DNA from: Methylosinus sp. PW1
GTDB taxonomy: Bacteria; Pseudomonadota; Alphaproteobacteria; Rhizobiales; Beijerinckiaceae
NCBI RefSeq assembly: GCF_000745215.1
Contig: NZ_JQNK01000008.1
Location: forward strand, 496,001-560,000
Direction of reading: 5' to 3'
Length of the DNA stretch: 64,000 nt
The position numbers and the translations under genes are program-made. The number at the start of each line of letters is the position of its first letter. Position 1 is the first letter of the stretch. The notes beneath the pieces are model-generated. The model did no database searches and had not been told where the DNA came from. It saw nothing but the letters and a program-made list of their open reading frames with translations. Positions 1 through 9,545 of this stretch are shown here, one piece after another.

Positions 1-470
1 TTCAAATGAACTCGGCGGAGAAGCGGATACAAAGTTTTACGGACTATGCCTACTATGGAAAAATACCTGGCCGGAGAAATGTCCATCCGAGAGTTCGGCT
101 CTGCTGATCGACGGAAGAGTTTACAGAGCGGATACCGCGGGTCTCGCGCAGCAAAGTCGCTCGAGGAGCTTCTCCCTATTGCCTTGACCTCTCGGCTTTG
201 CCAATTGCCGACCATCGACGATTCATCGTCCATGAACGCGGCAATGGCGAAAGGCTGATTTGGGCATCCGATATAGAGACGGCCGAGATCGGGACGTCTA
301 GGCGAAGAAATAGAGTTCCGGGACCGTGACATAAAGATCACGGATAGGGAGGCCGGCGGAGTATATTCTCGACCAGTACCGTGAGAAAATATCACTGCCG
401 ATCGGGAAGAACGCGCGAGAGGTTCGAATTTTCCTCTCTCCGCGAATTCCTCGCGCCCGGGCCGTCCCGG
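1..470. other. Accessory DNA with no confident gene
   Basis: Only short, interrupted reading frames are present on both strands, and none has a recognisable domain. A short frame running to about position 310 on the + strand could be the tail of a decayed gene entering from the left, but it has no start in the window. The stretch ends exactly at the left terminus of an ISAs1-type element, whose target duplication occupies 461-470. Confidence 0.5.
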
Positions 471-1703
471 CAGGGCCGTTCAGTTCTCTATACTTTATAG
501 CGGACGGGCGATTCCCGTCGCGACGGATGTGTGAATCTATAGGCGACAACCCGAATCGGAGGTTGTCGCATGCAGGTGTCGCTTCTGGAGATTTTGCGGG
601 ACATTCCGGATCATCGTCGCCGAGAAGGCAAGCGGTTCGATCTTTCGACGGTGCTGCTCTACGCGATCATCGCCATGGTCGGCGGCGCCAATTCTTATCG
701 GCAGATGCATGAGTTCATTCGCGCGCATCGTCTGCGATTGAACGACGCCTTCGGCCTGAAGCTGCCCTACACGCCATCCTACACCGGTCTGCGGCTGATC
801 CTGCAAGGCGTCGATCCGGCAGCGTTGGAGGCGGCGTTTCGACGTCATGCCGCGAGCATGCCGGCGCCGCCCGCCGTGCAGGGGCTGACGGCGATCGCCG
901 TCGACGGGAAGACTCTGCGCGGCAGCTTCGATGCGTTCAGCGACCGGAAGGCCGCGCACATGATGTCGGCGCTGCGACACGCCGATCGGATCGTGCTCGC
1001 GCATGTGATGGTCGCCGAAAAGAGCAATGAGATTCCCACCGCTCCGGAGCTGATCGAAGCGCTGGGATTGAAGCGCTGCCTGTTCACGCTCGACGCAGAA
1101 CACTGCCAAAAAAACTGTTCGAACGCGTGATCGCGTCCGGCAATCACCTGCTGACGCAGGTGAAGGACAATCAACCGGGCCTGCGTCGCCGGCTCGAACT
1201 CGGCGCGGCGGGCCGCAAGCCGAGCGGCTCTGCGACGAGCCAGTCGAAAGGCCGCAACCGCTGGGAGACGCGAAAGCTTTCTGTCTTTCCAGCGAAGGCG
1301 TGGTTCCGCCATACGGCGTGGGAGCCGCTCATAAAGACCGTGCTGCGGCTGGAGCGCACAATCTACCGCCGCGATCCGGCGACCGGTCTTTTGAAGCAGA
1401 CGATCGAGACCGTCTATTGGGTGTCCTCGGCGACCGGCCCGACGCCCGAGCGTTGGAACGAATGGATCAGAGGCCATTGGCGCATCGAGAACGGCAGCCA
1501 CTATGTGCGCGACGTGGCGTTCGCGGAGGACGCTTCGCGCATTCGCAAGAACCCGGACATCGTCGCGCGGCTCCGCTCCTTCGCCTATAATCTCCTGCGC
1601 GCCGATGGTTGCGACAACATCAAGAACGCCAGATGGCGCGCCGCTCTCAATATCCGAGCTGCCCTCGAAATGGCAGGGGCTCGTTAAGAACTGCACAGCC
1701 CTG
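471..1703 (+). mobile_element. ISAs1-family insertion sequence, complete with target duplication
   Basis: The 1233-bp element has imperfect terminal inverted repeats: CAGGGCCGTTCAGTTCTCTA at 471-490 and the complement of CAGGGCTGTGCAGTTCTTAA at 1684-1703. It is flanked by a perfect 10-bp direct repeat GCCGTCCCGG (461-470 and 1704-1713), which is the target duplication. ISAs1 elements are usually about 1.2-1.3 kb with 8-10 bp duplications, so size, ends and duplication agree. The intact duplication suggests a simple and fairly recent insertion. Confidence 0.9.
570..1687 (+). CDS. ISAs1-family transposase in two frames, possible -1 frameshift
   Basis: This is a DDE-type transposase of the ISAs1 family. 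The upstream frame (570-1130) carries the N-terminal ISAs1 region (LLEILRDIPDHRRREGKRF) and the first catalytic region AIAVDGKTLRGS. The downstream frame (1127-1687) carries GNHLLTQVKDNQPG and the C-terminal NGSHYVRDVAFAEDASR region. The two join at a run of seven A residues (1108-1114). The zero frame there reads caA AAA AAC, an ideal slippery heptamer, and a -1 slip gives one 372-residue protein of normal family length. Single-base deletion would look the same, so the element may be inactive or may use programmed frameshifting. Confidence 0.85.
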
Positions 1704-1857
1704 GCCGTCCCGGGCTCCGCGCGAATCCATCCGAATCTCCGGGTCCGGAGCGGAATCCGCGCCGCCGGAGCCCGTCGCAGGGGACGGATTCGCTGGGGGA
1801 TTCGAAGGGGAGTGAATGACGGTTCCGATCGCCCGCGCCTGCATCCGCCGTGCGGAT

Positions 1858-2772
1858 CTAGTGGCGTTTCTTGCGTTCGTCCTCGCGGCGGCGTGGAACG
1901 AACGAGTCGCCGCGGCGGATGTATTGCCACGCGAAGCGGTGGCGCACAGTGTCCCCGAACAGATCCACGAACGTCGCCTCTCCGAGCAGGAACAGGGACG
2001 CGCCGCCTTCGGCCAATTTCCGGCTCTGCTCGTAGTCGAGTCGGATCTTCGCGACGAGGTCGACGCCGGTGCTCTCGACGCCGGCGCCGAGCACGTGGCG
2101 TTTGACGCGCTCGGCGGTCTCCGGGAGGGTCGCGGGGATGTCCGGAAGCGATTCGGCAAAGACGACGTCGCCACGCGTCTCGAGGATCGTGACTTCGGTC
2201 CTGCCGGTGTTGGCGAAGGCGAGGCTGACGTGGAACTCCACCTCGAGGGGCCACATGGCCGGGCTGTTCGGGTAGAGTTCGTAGGGTTCGAAGAGTTTCA
2301 TGGCCTTCTGCTCGGCGATGCGCTCCGAGAGGACGCCGCGCTCGATAGCGAGGAGCGCATTGGCGGAGGCGGTCGCCGCATTGGCGGAGGCAGTCGCGGC
2401 TTCGGCGGATTGTCGGGTCAGTCTGATCGTCTTCCACAGGAAGAAGGCCTGCAATAGAATCCCGACCAGTTGGAGGAGGGCGACGAACACCGACGCCCCG
2501 GAAATCCACACCGTGTAAAATTCGAGCTGGCTTTTGGCCGCACGATCGTCTGCCTCCTGCTTGGCCTTTTCCTTGGCGTCGTCGGGGGGAAGTATCTTGA
2601 CGATGGCAGGACGGTCCTCGGAGCCGCGATGGTCGGCGCGGGCATCGTCATTGGCGGCCTTGGCCTGCTCTGGTACTGGCTGTGGCAGTGGGGCTGGTGA
2701 CGGGCCGGCCTTTTTCGCGAGCGCGGGCCCGACGCTCGACAGGAGCGCGATCAGCAGCAATCGTTTGAACAA
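1858..2772 (-). CDS. Signal-peptide membrane protein paired with an MBL-fold hydrolase
   Basis: This is a 304-residue protein I do not recognise. It starts with a clear signal peptide (MFKRLLLIALLSSVGPALA), followed by a Pro/Ala-rich linker and a charged Ala/Lys/Asp segment. One long hydrophobic helix follows at about residues 90-115 (VWISGASVFVALLQLVGILL). The rest, about residues 130-304, looks like a soluble domain of beta strands. It lies 85 bp downstream of the metallo-beta-lactamase gene on the same strand, so the two are probably cotranscribed. It ends with a basic tail (RRREDERKKRH). The topology suggests an envelope-anchored partner protein; the function is unknown. Confidence 0.7.
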   Translation of the reverse strand: MFKRLLLIALLSSVGPALAKKAGPSPAPLPQPVPEQAKAANDDARADHRGSEDRPAIVKILPPDDAKEKAKQEADDRAAKSQLEFYTVWISGASVFVALLQLVGILLQAFFLWKTIRLTRQSAEAATASANAATASANALLAIERGVLSERIAEQKAMKLFEPYELYPNSPAMWPLEVEFHVSLAFANTGRTEVTILETRGDVVFAESLPDIPATLPETAERVKRHVLGAGVESTGVDLVAKIRLDYEQSRKLAEGGASLFLLGEATFVDLFGDTVRHRFAWQYIRRGDSFVPRRREDERKKRH

Positions 2773-2857
2773 GGGGGTCTCCTTTCTTTGGATGGCGTTC
2801 GAGCCGGCGCGGAGGATGCGCGCCGCCGACCTGTCCGTTCGCCCGAGCGAAATTCGA

Positions 2858-4237
2858 TCAGGGCGTCGTCGGGTCGGCGAACAGCCAGAAGGTTTCCGAG
2901 TGACCGTGATCCGGTGCGGATTTGACCTGCCGGAAGATTTCGCCGCGTTTCGTGACGGCGTCGCGCAGCCTCGGATGGGGGTGCCGCCATCGCGGATTTC
3001 CGGGCTCGGCGGCAGCGACCCACGTCCGCGCGTCGCAGGCCGGATCGGTCGGATCGGAGTTCTCGATCGATCCGTGGTGCGGAAGCAGGAAGGTCGCGAC
3101 CCGGTCGAGATCGTCGCCGTAGGCGCTCCTGAATTCCGCCAGAGCGCGCGGATCGCGCAGATCGGCGTCGCCCGTTCCCATCCACCCGATCTTCGTCGTG
3201 AAACGCCAGTCCCGATGCGGGCCGAATGCCGGCGCGCAATGGGGATCGGACGGGCCGGAATAGACGCAGAGCGAGGTCAGGTTCTTGTCGCCGAACGCGG
3301 TCCTGTAGGCGCGGGCCACCGCCGTTCTCTTCACGGTGGCCATCTCCCGCCGCACCGCCGGATCCCGCACCTTGGCGCGGAAGTCGCCCCGGCTCCACCC
3401 GAACGCATGCTCGATTCTCTTGCGGAAGGCCTCGAGCCGTTTGGGGTCGGCGCGCTTGACGTAGCTGCGAAGCTTCCAGAGTTCCGCGCCGCAGGGGTCG
3501 CGGGCGAGCAGTGCGGCGTTTCGCGCGACGACGTGCTCCACGGCGCCGGCTCGATCGGAGCGGGGGCCGGGAAGGAAGCGGCTCCACGCGCGAATGCCGG
3601 GGCCCGCGGCTTGCAGCGTCCAGGCGATCCCCTCGATGTCGCCGCCGAGGGGCCTCGGACCGACGGGCTCGAAGCCGGGGCCTTCAGGCGGATCGTCGTC
3701 GTCCGCGAGGACGAAATTGATCCGGCGGGGACCGAACGCCGACAGGGCCGCGAGCGGGTCGTCGACCATTCGCATCATGAAATCGTCGATATCCCGGTCG
3801 CCGGCGGCGGCGCGGGCGAGCGAGAGAATGCGCTCGTCCATGTCGACGTAGGGCATGACGATCGTGTCGACGCCGAACCCCCGCGGCGGGCCGGCGAGCA
3901 GATCCGGCACGCCGCATATGTGGTCGATGTCGAAGTGCGACAGCATCAGAACGTCGATGGTGTCGAACATGGCGCCGGCGCGGAGCCGAGCGATGACGCC
4001 TTGGGCATGGCGCTTCGGGATCGAGCCGCAATCGTAGACATAGACGGATTTTCGGCCGGCGAGCGGGCCCGCGCAAAGATGGATGCCTCCGATGTGGAAG
4101 CCGCCTTGCCCAACGGGCGCCTGCCACCTCTCGTGGAACAGCAGGGGTTTCGGGCTTGGGATTGGAAATGGATTGCGGCTCATCGTTCGGGCGGTCTTTC
4201 GAAGCTCGTCGAAGCTTTCGTCTGCCACGCCTCGCAT
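2858..4237 (-). CDS. ComEC-type metallo-beta-lactamase-fold hydrolase
   Basis: A 459-residue MBL-fold protein. The metal-binding motif is SHFDIDHICG, the HxDxDH variant typical of ComEC/Rec2-like MBL domains rather than the HxHxDH of glyoxalases. A second metal-site motif appears near the C terminus as LLPHHGS. It has no signal peptide or membrane segments, so it is a free cytoplasmic MBL domain and not a DNA-uptake channel. The next gene on the strand encodes a signal-peptide protein 85 bp away. An internal Met at 4183 (MSRNPFPIP) is an alternative start, since the first 18 residues are weakly supported. Substrate unknown; a nucleic-acid or nucleotide phosphodiester is plausible from the family. 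Confidence 0.7.
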   Translation of the reverse strand: MRGVADESFDELRKTARTMSRNPFPIPSPKPLLFHERWQAPVGQGGFHIGGIHLCAGPLAGRKSVYVYDCGSIPKRHAQGVIARLRAGAMFDTIDVLMLSHFDIDHICGVPDLLAGPPRGFGVDTIVMPYVDMDERILSLARAAAGDRDIDDFMMRMVDDPLAALSAFGPRRINFVLADDDDPPEGPGFEPVGPRPLGGDIEGIAWTLQAAGPGIRAWSRFLPGPRSDRAGAVEHVVARNAALLARDPCGAELWKLRSYVKRADPKRLEAFRKRIEHAFGWSRGDFRAKVRDPAVRREMATVKRTAVARAYRTAFGDKNLTSLCVYSGPSDPHCAPAFGPHRDWRFTTKIGWMGTGDADLRDPRALAEFRSAYGDDLDRVATFLLPHHGSIENSDPTDPACDARTWVAAAEPGNPRWRHPHPRLRDAVTKRGEIFRQVKSAPDHGHSETFWLFADPTTP

Positions 4238-4249
4238 GCGCGGAGCTGA

Positions 4250-4285
4250 AACAAAAAGCCGGCCCTCTCGGGCCGGCTTTCATTT
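4250..4285 (-). terminator. Rho-independent terminator hairpin
   Basis: An 8-bp perfect GC stem GCCGGCCC/GGGCCGGC (4258-4265 and 4270-4277) with a 4-base loop is followed on the minus strand by five T residues. It lies just upstream of the MBL gene and would insulate it from transcription entering from the IS21 side. It probably belonged to a gene now lost. Confidence 0.6.
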
Positions 4286-4441
4286 TCGCGTTCGATCCGC
4301 GGGCGTCACGCCGCGACGAGTCCGTCCTCTGTTGATTTCCACTGAGAGCTGACCCAGGCAGCACGAGTTTTTCCACCGAGAACTGACCCATGTTCGAACC
4401 TTTCCCCCTCGACCGTCGTGGGGGACCTTGGAGTGATCGAC

Positions 4442-5971
4442 ATGGAGTTATTGAGCGTCATCCGACGCTGGCGATATCGGCAGGAGTTTTCGATCCGGGA
4501 GATTGCGCGACGCACGGGGCTGTCGCGCAATACGGTGCGCAAATACCTGCGCTCGGACAGCGTGGAGCCGGGGTTCGCCACGCCCGATCGACCGAGCCGG
4601 CTCGATCCGTTCGCCGACAAGCTGGCGCACATGCTGCGTCAGGAGGCCGCAAAATCGCGCAAGCAGAAGCGGACGGTCAAGCAGTTGCACGCGGATCTGG
4701 TCGCCCTCGGCTACGACGGCTCCTACAATCGCGTGGCGGCGTTCGCGCGCGAGTGGAAGGCGGCGCGGCATCGGGAGCAGCAGACCTGCGGGCGCGGCGC
4801 GTTCGTGCCGCTGACGTTTCTGCCCGGCGAGGCGTTCCAGTTCGACTGGTCGGAGGATTGGGCGATCATCGCGGGCGAGCGGACGAAGTTGCAGGTCGCC
4901 CAGTTCAAGCTCTCCTACAGCCGTGCGTTCTTCCTTCGCGCCTACCCGCAGCAGACGCATGAGATGCTCTTCGACGCCCACAACCACGCCTTCCGCGTGC
5001 TGGGCGGCGTGCCCCGGCGAGGCGTCTACGACAACATGCGCACCGCGATCGACAAGATCGGGCGTGGCAAAGAACGCCAGGTCAACGCCCGCTTCGCCGC
5101 GATGGTCAGCCACTTCCTGTTCGAGGCCGCATTCTGCAATCCGGCCTCCGGCTGGGAAAAGGGGCAAATCGAGAAGAACGTTCAGGATGCTCGTCATCGC
5201 CTCTGGCAGCCAATCCCGAGCTTTCCGTCGCTGGCGGCGCTCAACGACTGGCTGGAGGCGCGATGCCGCGAGCTGTGGGCCGAGATTCCGCACAGCGCGC
5301 AGCCGGGGACGATCGCGGAGGCTTGGCGCGAGGAGGTTCCGCAACTGATGCAGCCTCCGCGGCCATTCGACGGCTTCGTCGAACACACCAAGCGGGTCAC
5401 GCCGACGTGCCTGATCCATCTGGACCGCAATCGCTACAGCGTGCCGGCTTCATTCGCCAATCGCCCCGTCAGCGTGCGGGTCTACCCTGAGCGCGTCGTC
5501 GTCGCCGCCGAGGGGCAGATCGTGTGCGAGCACGCCCGCGTCTTCGCCCGGTCGCATGACGACAAGAGCGTGACGGTCTACGACTGGCGGCATTATCTCT
5601 CCGTCATCCAGCGCAAGCCGGGCGCGCTGCGCAATGGCGCGCCCTTCGCGGAACTGCCGGTCGCCTTACGGACGCTGCAACAGCGCATGCTCGAGAAGCC
5701 GGGAGGCGACCGTGAGATGGTCGAGATTTTGGCTCTGGTCCTACAGCACGACGAGCAGGCCGTGCTGACCGCCGTCCAATTGGCGCTGGAGGCCGGCGCG
5801 CCGACCAAGACGCACATCTTGAACCTGTTGCATCGCTTGGTGGACGGCAAGCCGGTCGACGCGCCGCCCGTGAAACCGCCCAACGCGCTGACGCTCACCA
5901 CCGAGCCGCAGGCCAATGTCGAGCGTTACGACGCGCTGCGCAAGGGTCGGGAGGCGCGCCATGCGTCATAA
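4442..5971 (+). CDS. istA: IS21-family transposase IstA
   Basis: A 509-residue transposase. The N-terminal helix-turn-helix ([20 protein letters not shown]) is followed by an rve/DDE integrase core containing FQFDWSEDW and the ERGAFVPL-like lead-in. The C-terminal half includes the [10 protein letters not shown] motif typical of IstA. The ATG at 4442 places the HTH at the usual distance from the N terminus; in-frame upstream codons lack family similarity. It overlaps the start of istB by 11 bp, the normal coupled arrangement. Confidence 0.93.
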   Translation: MELLSVIRRWRYRQEFSIREIARRTGLSRNTVRKYLRSDSVEPGFATPDRPSRLDPFADKLAHMLRQEAAKSRKQKRTVKQLHADLVALGYDGSYNRVAAFAREWKAARHREQQTCGRGAFVPLTFLPGEAFQFDWSEDWAIIAGERTKLQVAQFKLSYSRAFFLRAYPQQTHEMLFDAHNHAFRVLGGVPRRGVYDNMRTAIDKIGRGKERQVNARFAAMVSHFLFEAAFCNPASGWEKGQIEKNVQDARHRLWQPIPSFPSLAALNDWLEARCRELWAEIPHSAQPGTIAEAWREEVPQLMQPPRPFDGFVEHTKRVTPTCLIHLDRNRYSVPASFANRPVSVRVYPERVVVAAEGQIVCEHARVFARSHDDKSVTVYDWRHYLSVIQRKPGALRNGAPFAELPVALRTLQQRMLEKPGGDREMVEILALVLQHDEQAVLTAVQLALEAGAPTKTHILNLLHRLVDGKPVDAPPVKPPNALTLTTEPQANVERYDALRKGREARHAS

Positions 5972-6743
5972 TCCCGCCGCCGGCGCCATCGTCATCATGC
6001 TGCGCAGTCTCAAAATGCACGGCATGGCGCAAGCCGTCAGCGAGCTGACCGAGCAAGGCTCCCCGGCCTTCGAGGCCGCGCTGCCGATCCTGTCGCAACT
6101 CTTGAAGGCGGAAACCGCCGACCGGGAGGTGAGATCGATCGCCTACCAGCTCAAGTCCGCGCGGTTCCCGAACTATCGCGATCTCGCCGGCTTCGACTTC
6201 GCCAGCAGTGAGGTCAACGAGGCGCTCGCGCGCCAGCTTCATCGCTGCGAGTTCCTCGAGGATGCGCATAACGCCGTCCTGGTCGGGGGACCTGGCACGG
6301 GCAAGACGCATCTGGCGACAGCGATCGGCGTCCAGGCGATCGAGCATCACAGAAAGCGTGTGCGGTTCTTCTCCACCGTCGAGCTCGTAAACGCGCTCGA
6401 AGCCGAAAAGCACCAAGGCAAGTCGGGCCAAGTCGCGGCGCGGCTCGTTCATTCCGATCTCGTCATCCTCGATGAGCTCGGCTACCTGCCGTTCAGCGGC
6501 TCCGGCGGGGCGTTGCTGTTCCATCTGCTGAGCAAGCTCTACGAGCGAACCAGCGTCATCATCACGACGAATCTGAGCTTCGGCGAATGGGCCGCCGTCT
6601 TCGGGGACGCCAAGATGACGACGGCTCTGCTCGATCGCCTCACTCACCGCTGCCATATCCTCGAAACTGGAAACGACAGCTTCCGGTTCAAGGACAGCTC
6701 GGCGAAGGCGGACAAACCTGCAAAGGAAAAGACCAAAACTTGA
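5961..6743 (+). CDS. istB: IS21-family helper ATPase IstB
   Basis: A 260-residue AAA+ ATPase related to DnaC that helps IstA select and capture target DNA. Walker A is [15 protein letters not shown] and Walker B is [13 protein letters not shown], followed by the sensor region [17 protein letters not shown]. The ATG at 5961 lies inside the end of istA, so the two are translationally coupled. Length and motif order match intact IstB proteins, so the element looks functional at the protein level. Confidence 0.93.
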   Translation: MRHNPAAGAIVIMLRSLKMHGMAQAVSELTEQGSPAFEAALPILSQLLKAETADREVRSIAYQLKSARFPNYRDLAGFDFASSEVNEALARQLHRCEFLEDAHNAVLVGGPGTGKTHLATAIGVQAIEHHRKRVRFFSTVELVNALEAEKHQGKSGQVAARLVHSDLVILDELGYLPFSGSGGALLFHLLSKLYERTSVIITTNLSFGEWAAVFGDAKMTTALLDRLTHRCHILETGNDSFRFKDSSAKADKPAKEKTKT

Positions 6744-6788
6744 CGACCGACTGAGCCGCAAGCCATCTTCAACCCGGGTCACTTCTCA

Positions 6789-7376
6789 ATGGAAATCCCG
6801 GGTCAAATCTCGACGGAAATCTACACCGAATGGCGTGCTCAGATGGACAAGCTCGTCGATCTGCGAAAGAACGCTACAATTGGCGAAGTGCTTGACCACC
6901 TGAAGCAGACCAAGCGCCCTCGGCTTACTGACAGGGTCGCGAAGCGCGAGGACGAGATCGCCACTCTCGGATCCGTTGAGACGGCGGACGAATCAAATTC
7001 GCTGAAGCGCCATCGAAAGCTCAGGAATGTCGCCTACTCGGAGATCGTCGCGCTTGTCGAGTTTATCAACGGCTTTACGCCGTTCGCCACGCAACACAGC
7101 GTCAAGGGCGCTGAGTTCGAGAATGTGCTCGTGATCCTGAGCGGTGGCTGGAACCAGTATAACTGGCCGAAGTATCTGGAGCTGCGCCACACCGGAATCA
7201 TCGCTGCGAAGGATCAGGGCGGCTACTACCGCGCCCGCAATCTCTTTTACGTCGCGCTTTCACGACCGAAAAAGCGGCTCGCAATCCTTGCGACTCAGGA
7301 GCTAAACGCCAACGCAGTGGCGTCTGCGGTCGAGCTGTTCGGCGAGGAGCATGTTATACCCCTTTCGCCTCCGTAA
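6789..7376 (+). pseudogene. 3' fragment of a UvrD/Rep-type helicase, cut by IS21
   Basis: The open frame runs out of the IS21 end; its first dozen residues are IS sequence. The true remnant, about 180 residues, has the C-terminal superfamily-1 helicase motifs: ATQHSVKGAEFENVLVI (motif V) and NLFYVALSRPKKRLAIL (motif VI). The Walker A half is missing and is not found on the other side of the IS, so the 5' part was deleted. Helicases of this form occur in DNA repair and as the GajB-like partner in Gabija defence; this fragment alone cannot decide which. Presumed non-functional. Confidence 0.75.
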
Positions 7377-7508
7377 CGGAATCCTGTCTTCCTTGGCAGA
7401 TCCAAATCACGTCGCTGTCGCGAAATATCGAGTGTTCGATGACACTCATATGAGTGAGATTCGCACGTCGCTATCAGCTTGCTTGTTTTCATCGAGCGCG
7501 AATTGGCG

Positions 7509-8987
7509 CTACGGTGCTTTTCTTGATTTTCCATCGTGAATCTCCGACGCCGTAGCTCTCCCGGCCTCGGCGCCTGCGGAACCTTCGTTCCTTGGCCGTA
7601 AATGCGCGAAGGTTCCCGATTCCCATGTCGCGAGGCCGAACAGCGCGACGACGATGATGGCGACGGCGACGGTCGTTCGCTTTTTTGTGCGGTCGTAGGC
7701 GGATATCGCGCTTCTGATCGGGCCGCTGGCAAGCGATTCGTAGTCGTCGCTGTCGAGATAGCCGTACAGCTTGTCGCGCCAGGCCGATCGCGTGTCGTCG
7801 ACCACTTTCAGGAACTCTTTATTCGTTCGGAGCGTGATCCAGTAGGAGACCCAGATGTAGATCGCCGTCAGGGCGAAGATGATGGCGAACCCGGTTCTTG
7901 CGCCCTCGATCTTCGTCGGATCGAGACCGAAACGGATGGCCGTGACGCCGAGGGCGACGGCGATATCGCGCCAGACGTTGGCCGACAGATCCCTCGTCTG
8001 TTGCATCAGCTTCTGGATTTCATCCCCGAGGGTCTTGCGGAGATCCGAGAGGGACTTCAGCGTCTCCTTGCTGCCGGATTTAAGATGGGCTTTGTAAGCG
8101 AGCTTGGCCGCGTCCAAGGAGGGGCGGAGCCGGGTCCATAGGCCGTCGAGAAACGAGCGATCGTCGCGCCATTCCCGCCCGAGTTCGTTGGTCAGGAGAG
8201 TGTGACGAACCTCGATATCGGTACCTTCCTTGAATATCCAACGGGCGCAGGATTGGAGGGATTCGAATTCGTCGTCGGTCGGCGTTCTTTCGTTGCCGTA
8301 GTTCAGGCGCCGCGACGGCGTGCTGGCCAACACGCACTGCAATACGTCGCCGTCCATGTAGATTTCGTTCGTCAGGCTTCGGCAAAGGGCGACCGAGGCG
8401 ACCTCCTTCCAGATATTGCGGAACTCGGACGGCCCGTGCGCGCCCGGCTTTTCGAGCCAAGGCTCGATCTCCGTCGGAGCCATCGCCTGCGGCGCGAGGC
8501 ACTTCACGAATCTGCGCGGGCTGGCGTCGAGCCGCGGCGACCGCGGGGGCGCGGGTTGCGGAGCATCCGTCCAGGGAACGACGGCGAACGCTTCCGTCTC
8601 GAATGGGTTTTGCAATTTCGCAATTCTGACGACCGATACTGCTCCAAAATCGGTCGGCCGGGCCAGAAGGTCCCGGAACTGCTCGCGGACCATGAGATGC
8701 TGCGCGCCATCGCAATGCGGCAGCCTTACTCGGAAGCGCAGGCTCCCGCCGGCGGAGCCCGCCGCCAATCTGGCAGGAACAATCGCATCTCCGTCCTCGT
8801 CGAAACAGAGGACGCTTATGGCCTCGTCCTGCGCGCAGGCCTCCATGGCCTGCCGCCAAACGGCCAGACAGGATTCGTCAAAGGCTCCGCCGACGTCGAG
8901 GTTCCCATCGGTGACATTGATGAAGAACCGGTCGACGGCCCGACTGGCCTCAATTGCGTCGGCGACTATCGTCTGGTTCTGCGTCAT
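7509..8987 (-). CDS. Two-helix membrane protein coupled to an NA37-like gene
   Basis: A 492-residue protein without a family I recognise. The first 330 residues look soluble, with a mixed alpha/beta N-terminal domain and a basic, helical middle section (SGSKETLKSLSDLRKTLGDE). Two transmembrane helices lie near the C terminus at about residues 372-392 (FAIIFALTAIYIWVSYWI) and 444-462 (VAVAIIVVALFGLATW), separated by a cytoplasm-like segment. There is no signal peptide. The start overlaps the end of the NA37-like gene by 38 bp, so the pair is translationally coupled. The layout, a soluble sensor region with a small membrane module, resembles abortive-infection effectors, but that is inference. 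Confidence 0.7.
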   Translation of the reverse strand: MTQNQTIVADAIEASRAVDRFFINVTDGNLDVGGAFDESCLAVWRQAMEACAQDEAISVLCFDEDGDAIVPARLAAGSAGGSLRFRVRLPHCDGAQHLMVREQFRDLLARPTDFGAVSVVRIAKLQNPFETEAFAVVPWTDAPQPAPPRSPRLDASPRRFVKCLAPQAMAPTEIEPWLEKPGAHGPSEFRNIWKEVASVALCRSLTNEIYMDGDVLQCVLASTPSRRLNYGNERTPTDDEFESLQSCARWIFKEGTDIEVRHTLLTNELGREWRDDRSFLDGLWTRLRPSLDAAKLAYKAHLKSGSKETLKSLSDLRKTLGDEIQKLMQQTRDLSANVWRDIAVALGVTAIRFGLDPTKIEGARTGFAIIFALTAIYIWVSYWITLRTNKEFLKVVDDTRSAWRDKLYGYLDSDDYESLASGPIRSAISAYDRTKKRTTVAVAIIVVALFGLATWESGTFAHLRPRNEGSAGAEAGRATASEIHDGKSRKAP

Positions 8988-9545
8988 CGAATGTCACGCC
9001 CGATGTCGTAATCGTGATCCGTTCCCCGCCGCCGGCCAAGGGGTCCCGCTTGATGGTATGGCCGGATGCGTCCTGGTCGAAGATGATCTGAACTCCCTCG
9101 TTTGTTCTTATCTGGCGCTTTCGAGGCCTCGGGACAGCCGCGGCGCTCACGGTGAACGACTCTTCCGACAGGCCGGCCCGGTCTAGAGCCTTCTCGAGGG
9201 TTTTGCGAACCGGGGAATCTGCCGACAACGGACCGAAGGCCGCATTGATCAGCGGCTCGATGTTTTCAGGATCGTATGAGGGCTCGGATCGCAGGGCGTC
9301 CAGAATGCGCTCCGTTCCGTTGCGGCGAATGGACTCCGGAAAGGCCTCCCGGTGCTTCTTGAACGTTTCCGTGAGCACTTCCGCGAGCTTGCCGCTCATG
9401 TCCTCCAATGTGTTGATGCGCTTGGCGTAGAGGAATTTGGCAAAATAGTCGGAGATGCCGTCCGGTTGGCTCCTGTCGCGCACGACAATCTTCGCCGTTC
9501 CGTCGTCGAAGCGGATGAGCGCGACCTTCTGCATCGCCTCAGGCT

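Larger units (their letters stand above)
4330..6825 (+). mobile_element. IS21-family insertion sequence
   Basis: The 2496-bp element carries istA and istB and is bounded by related termini: TGTTGATTTCCACTGAGAGC at 4330 and the complement of TGTAGATTTCCGTCGAGATT ending at 6825. Further internal copies of the end motif occur at about 4368-4390 and 6778-6802, typical of the multiple transposase-binding sites at IS21 ends. No matching 4-8 bp target duplication flanks it (cctc on the left, ccga on the right). This implies a rearrangement after insertion, in line with the truncated helicase on its right side. Confidence 0.88.

Noticed and set aside
1647..2509. Long Arg/Pro/Ser-rich frames overlapping the 304-residue membrane protein
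   Set aside because: High GC keeps other frames open; only the frame with a signal peptide and membrane helix shows sensible protein features.
2534..4249. A 571-residue + strand protein opposite the MBL gene
   Set aside because: No domain features; the minus strand carries the MBL metal motifs, so this is a shadow frame.
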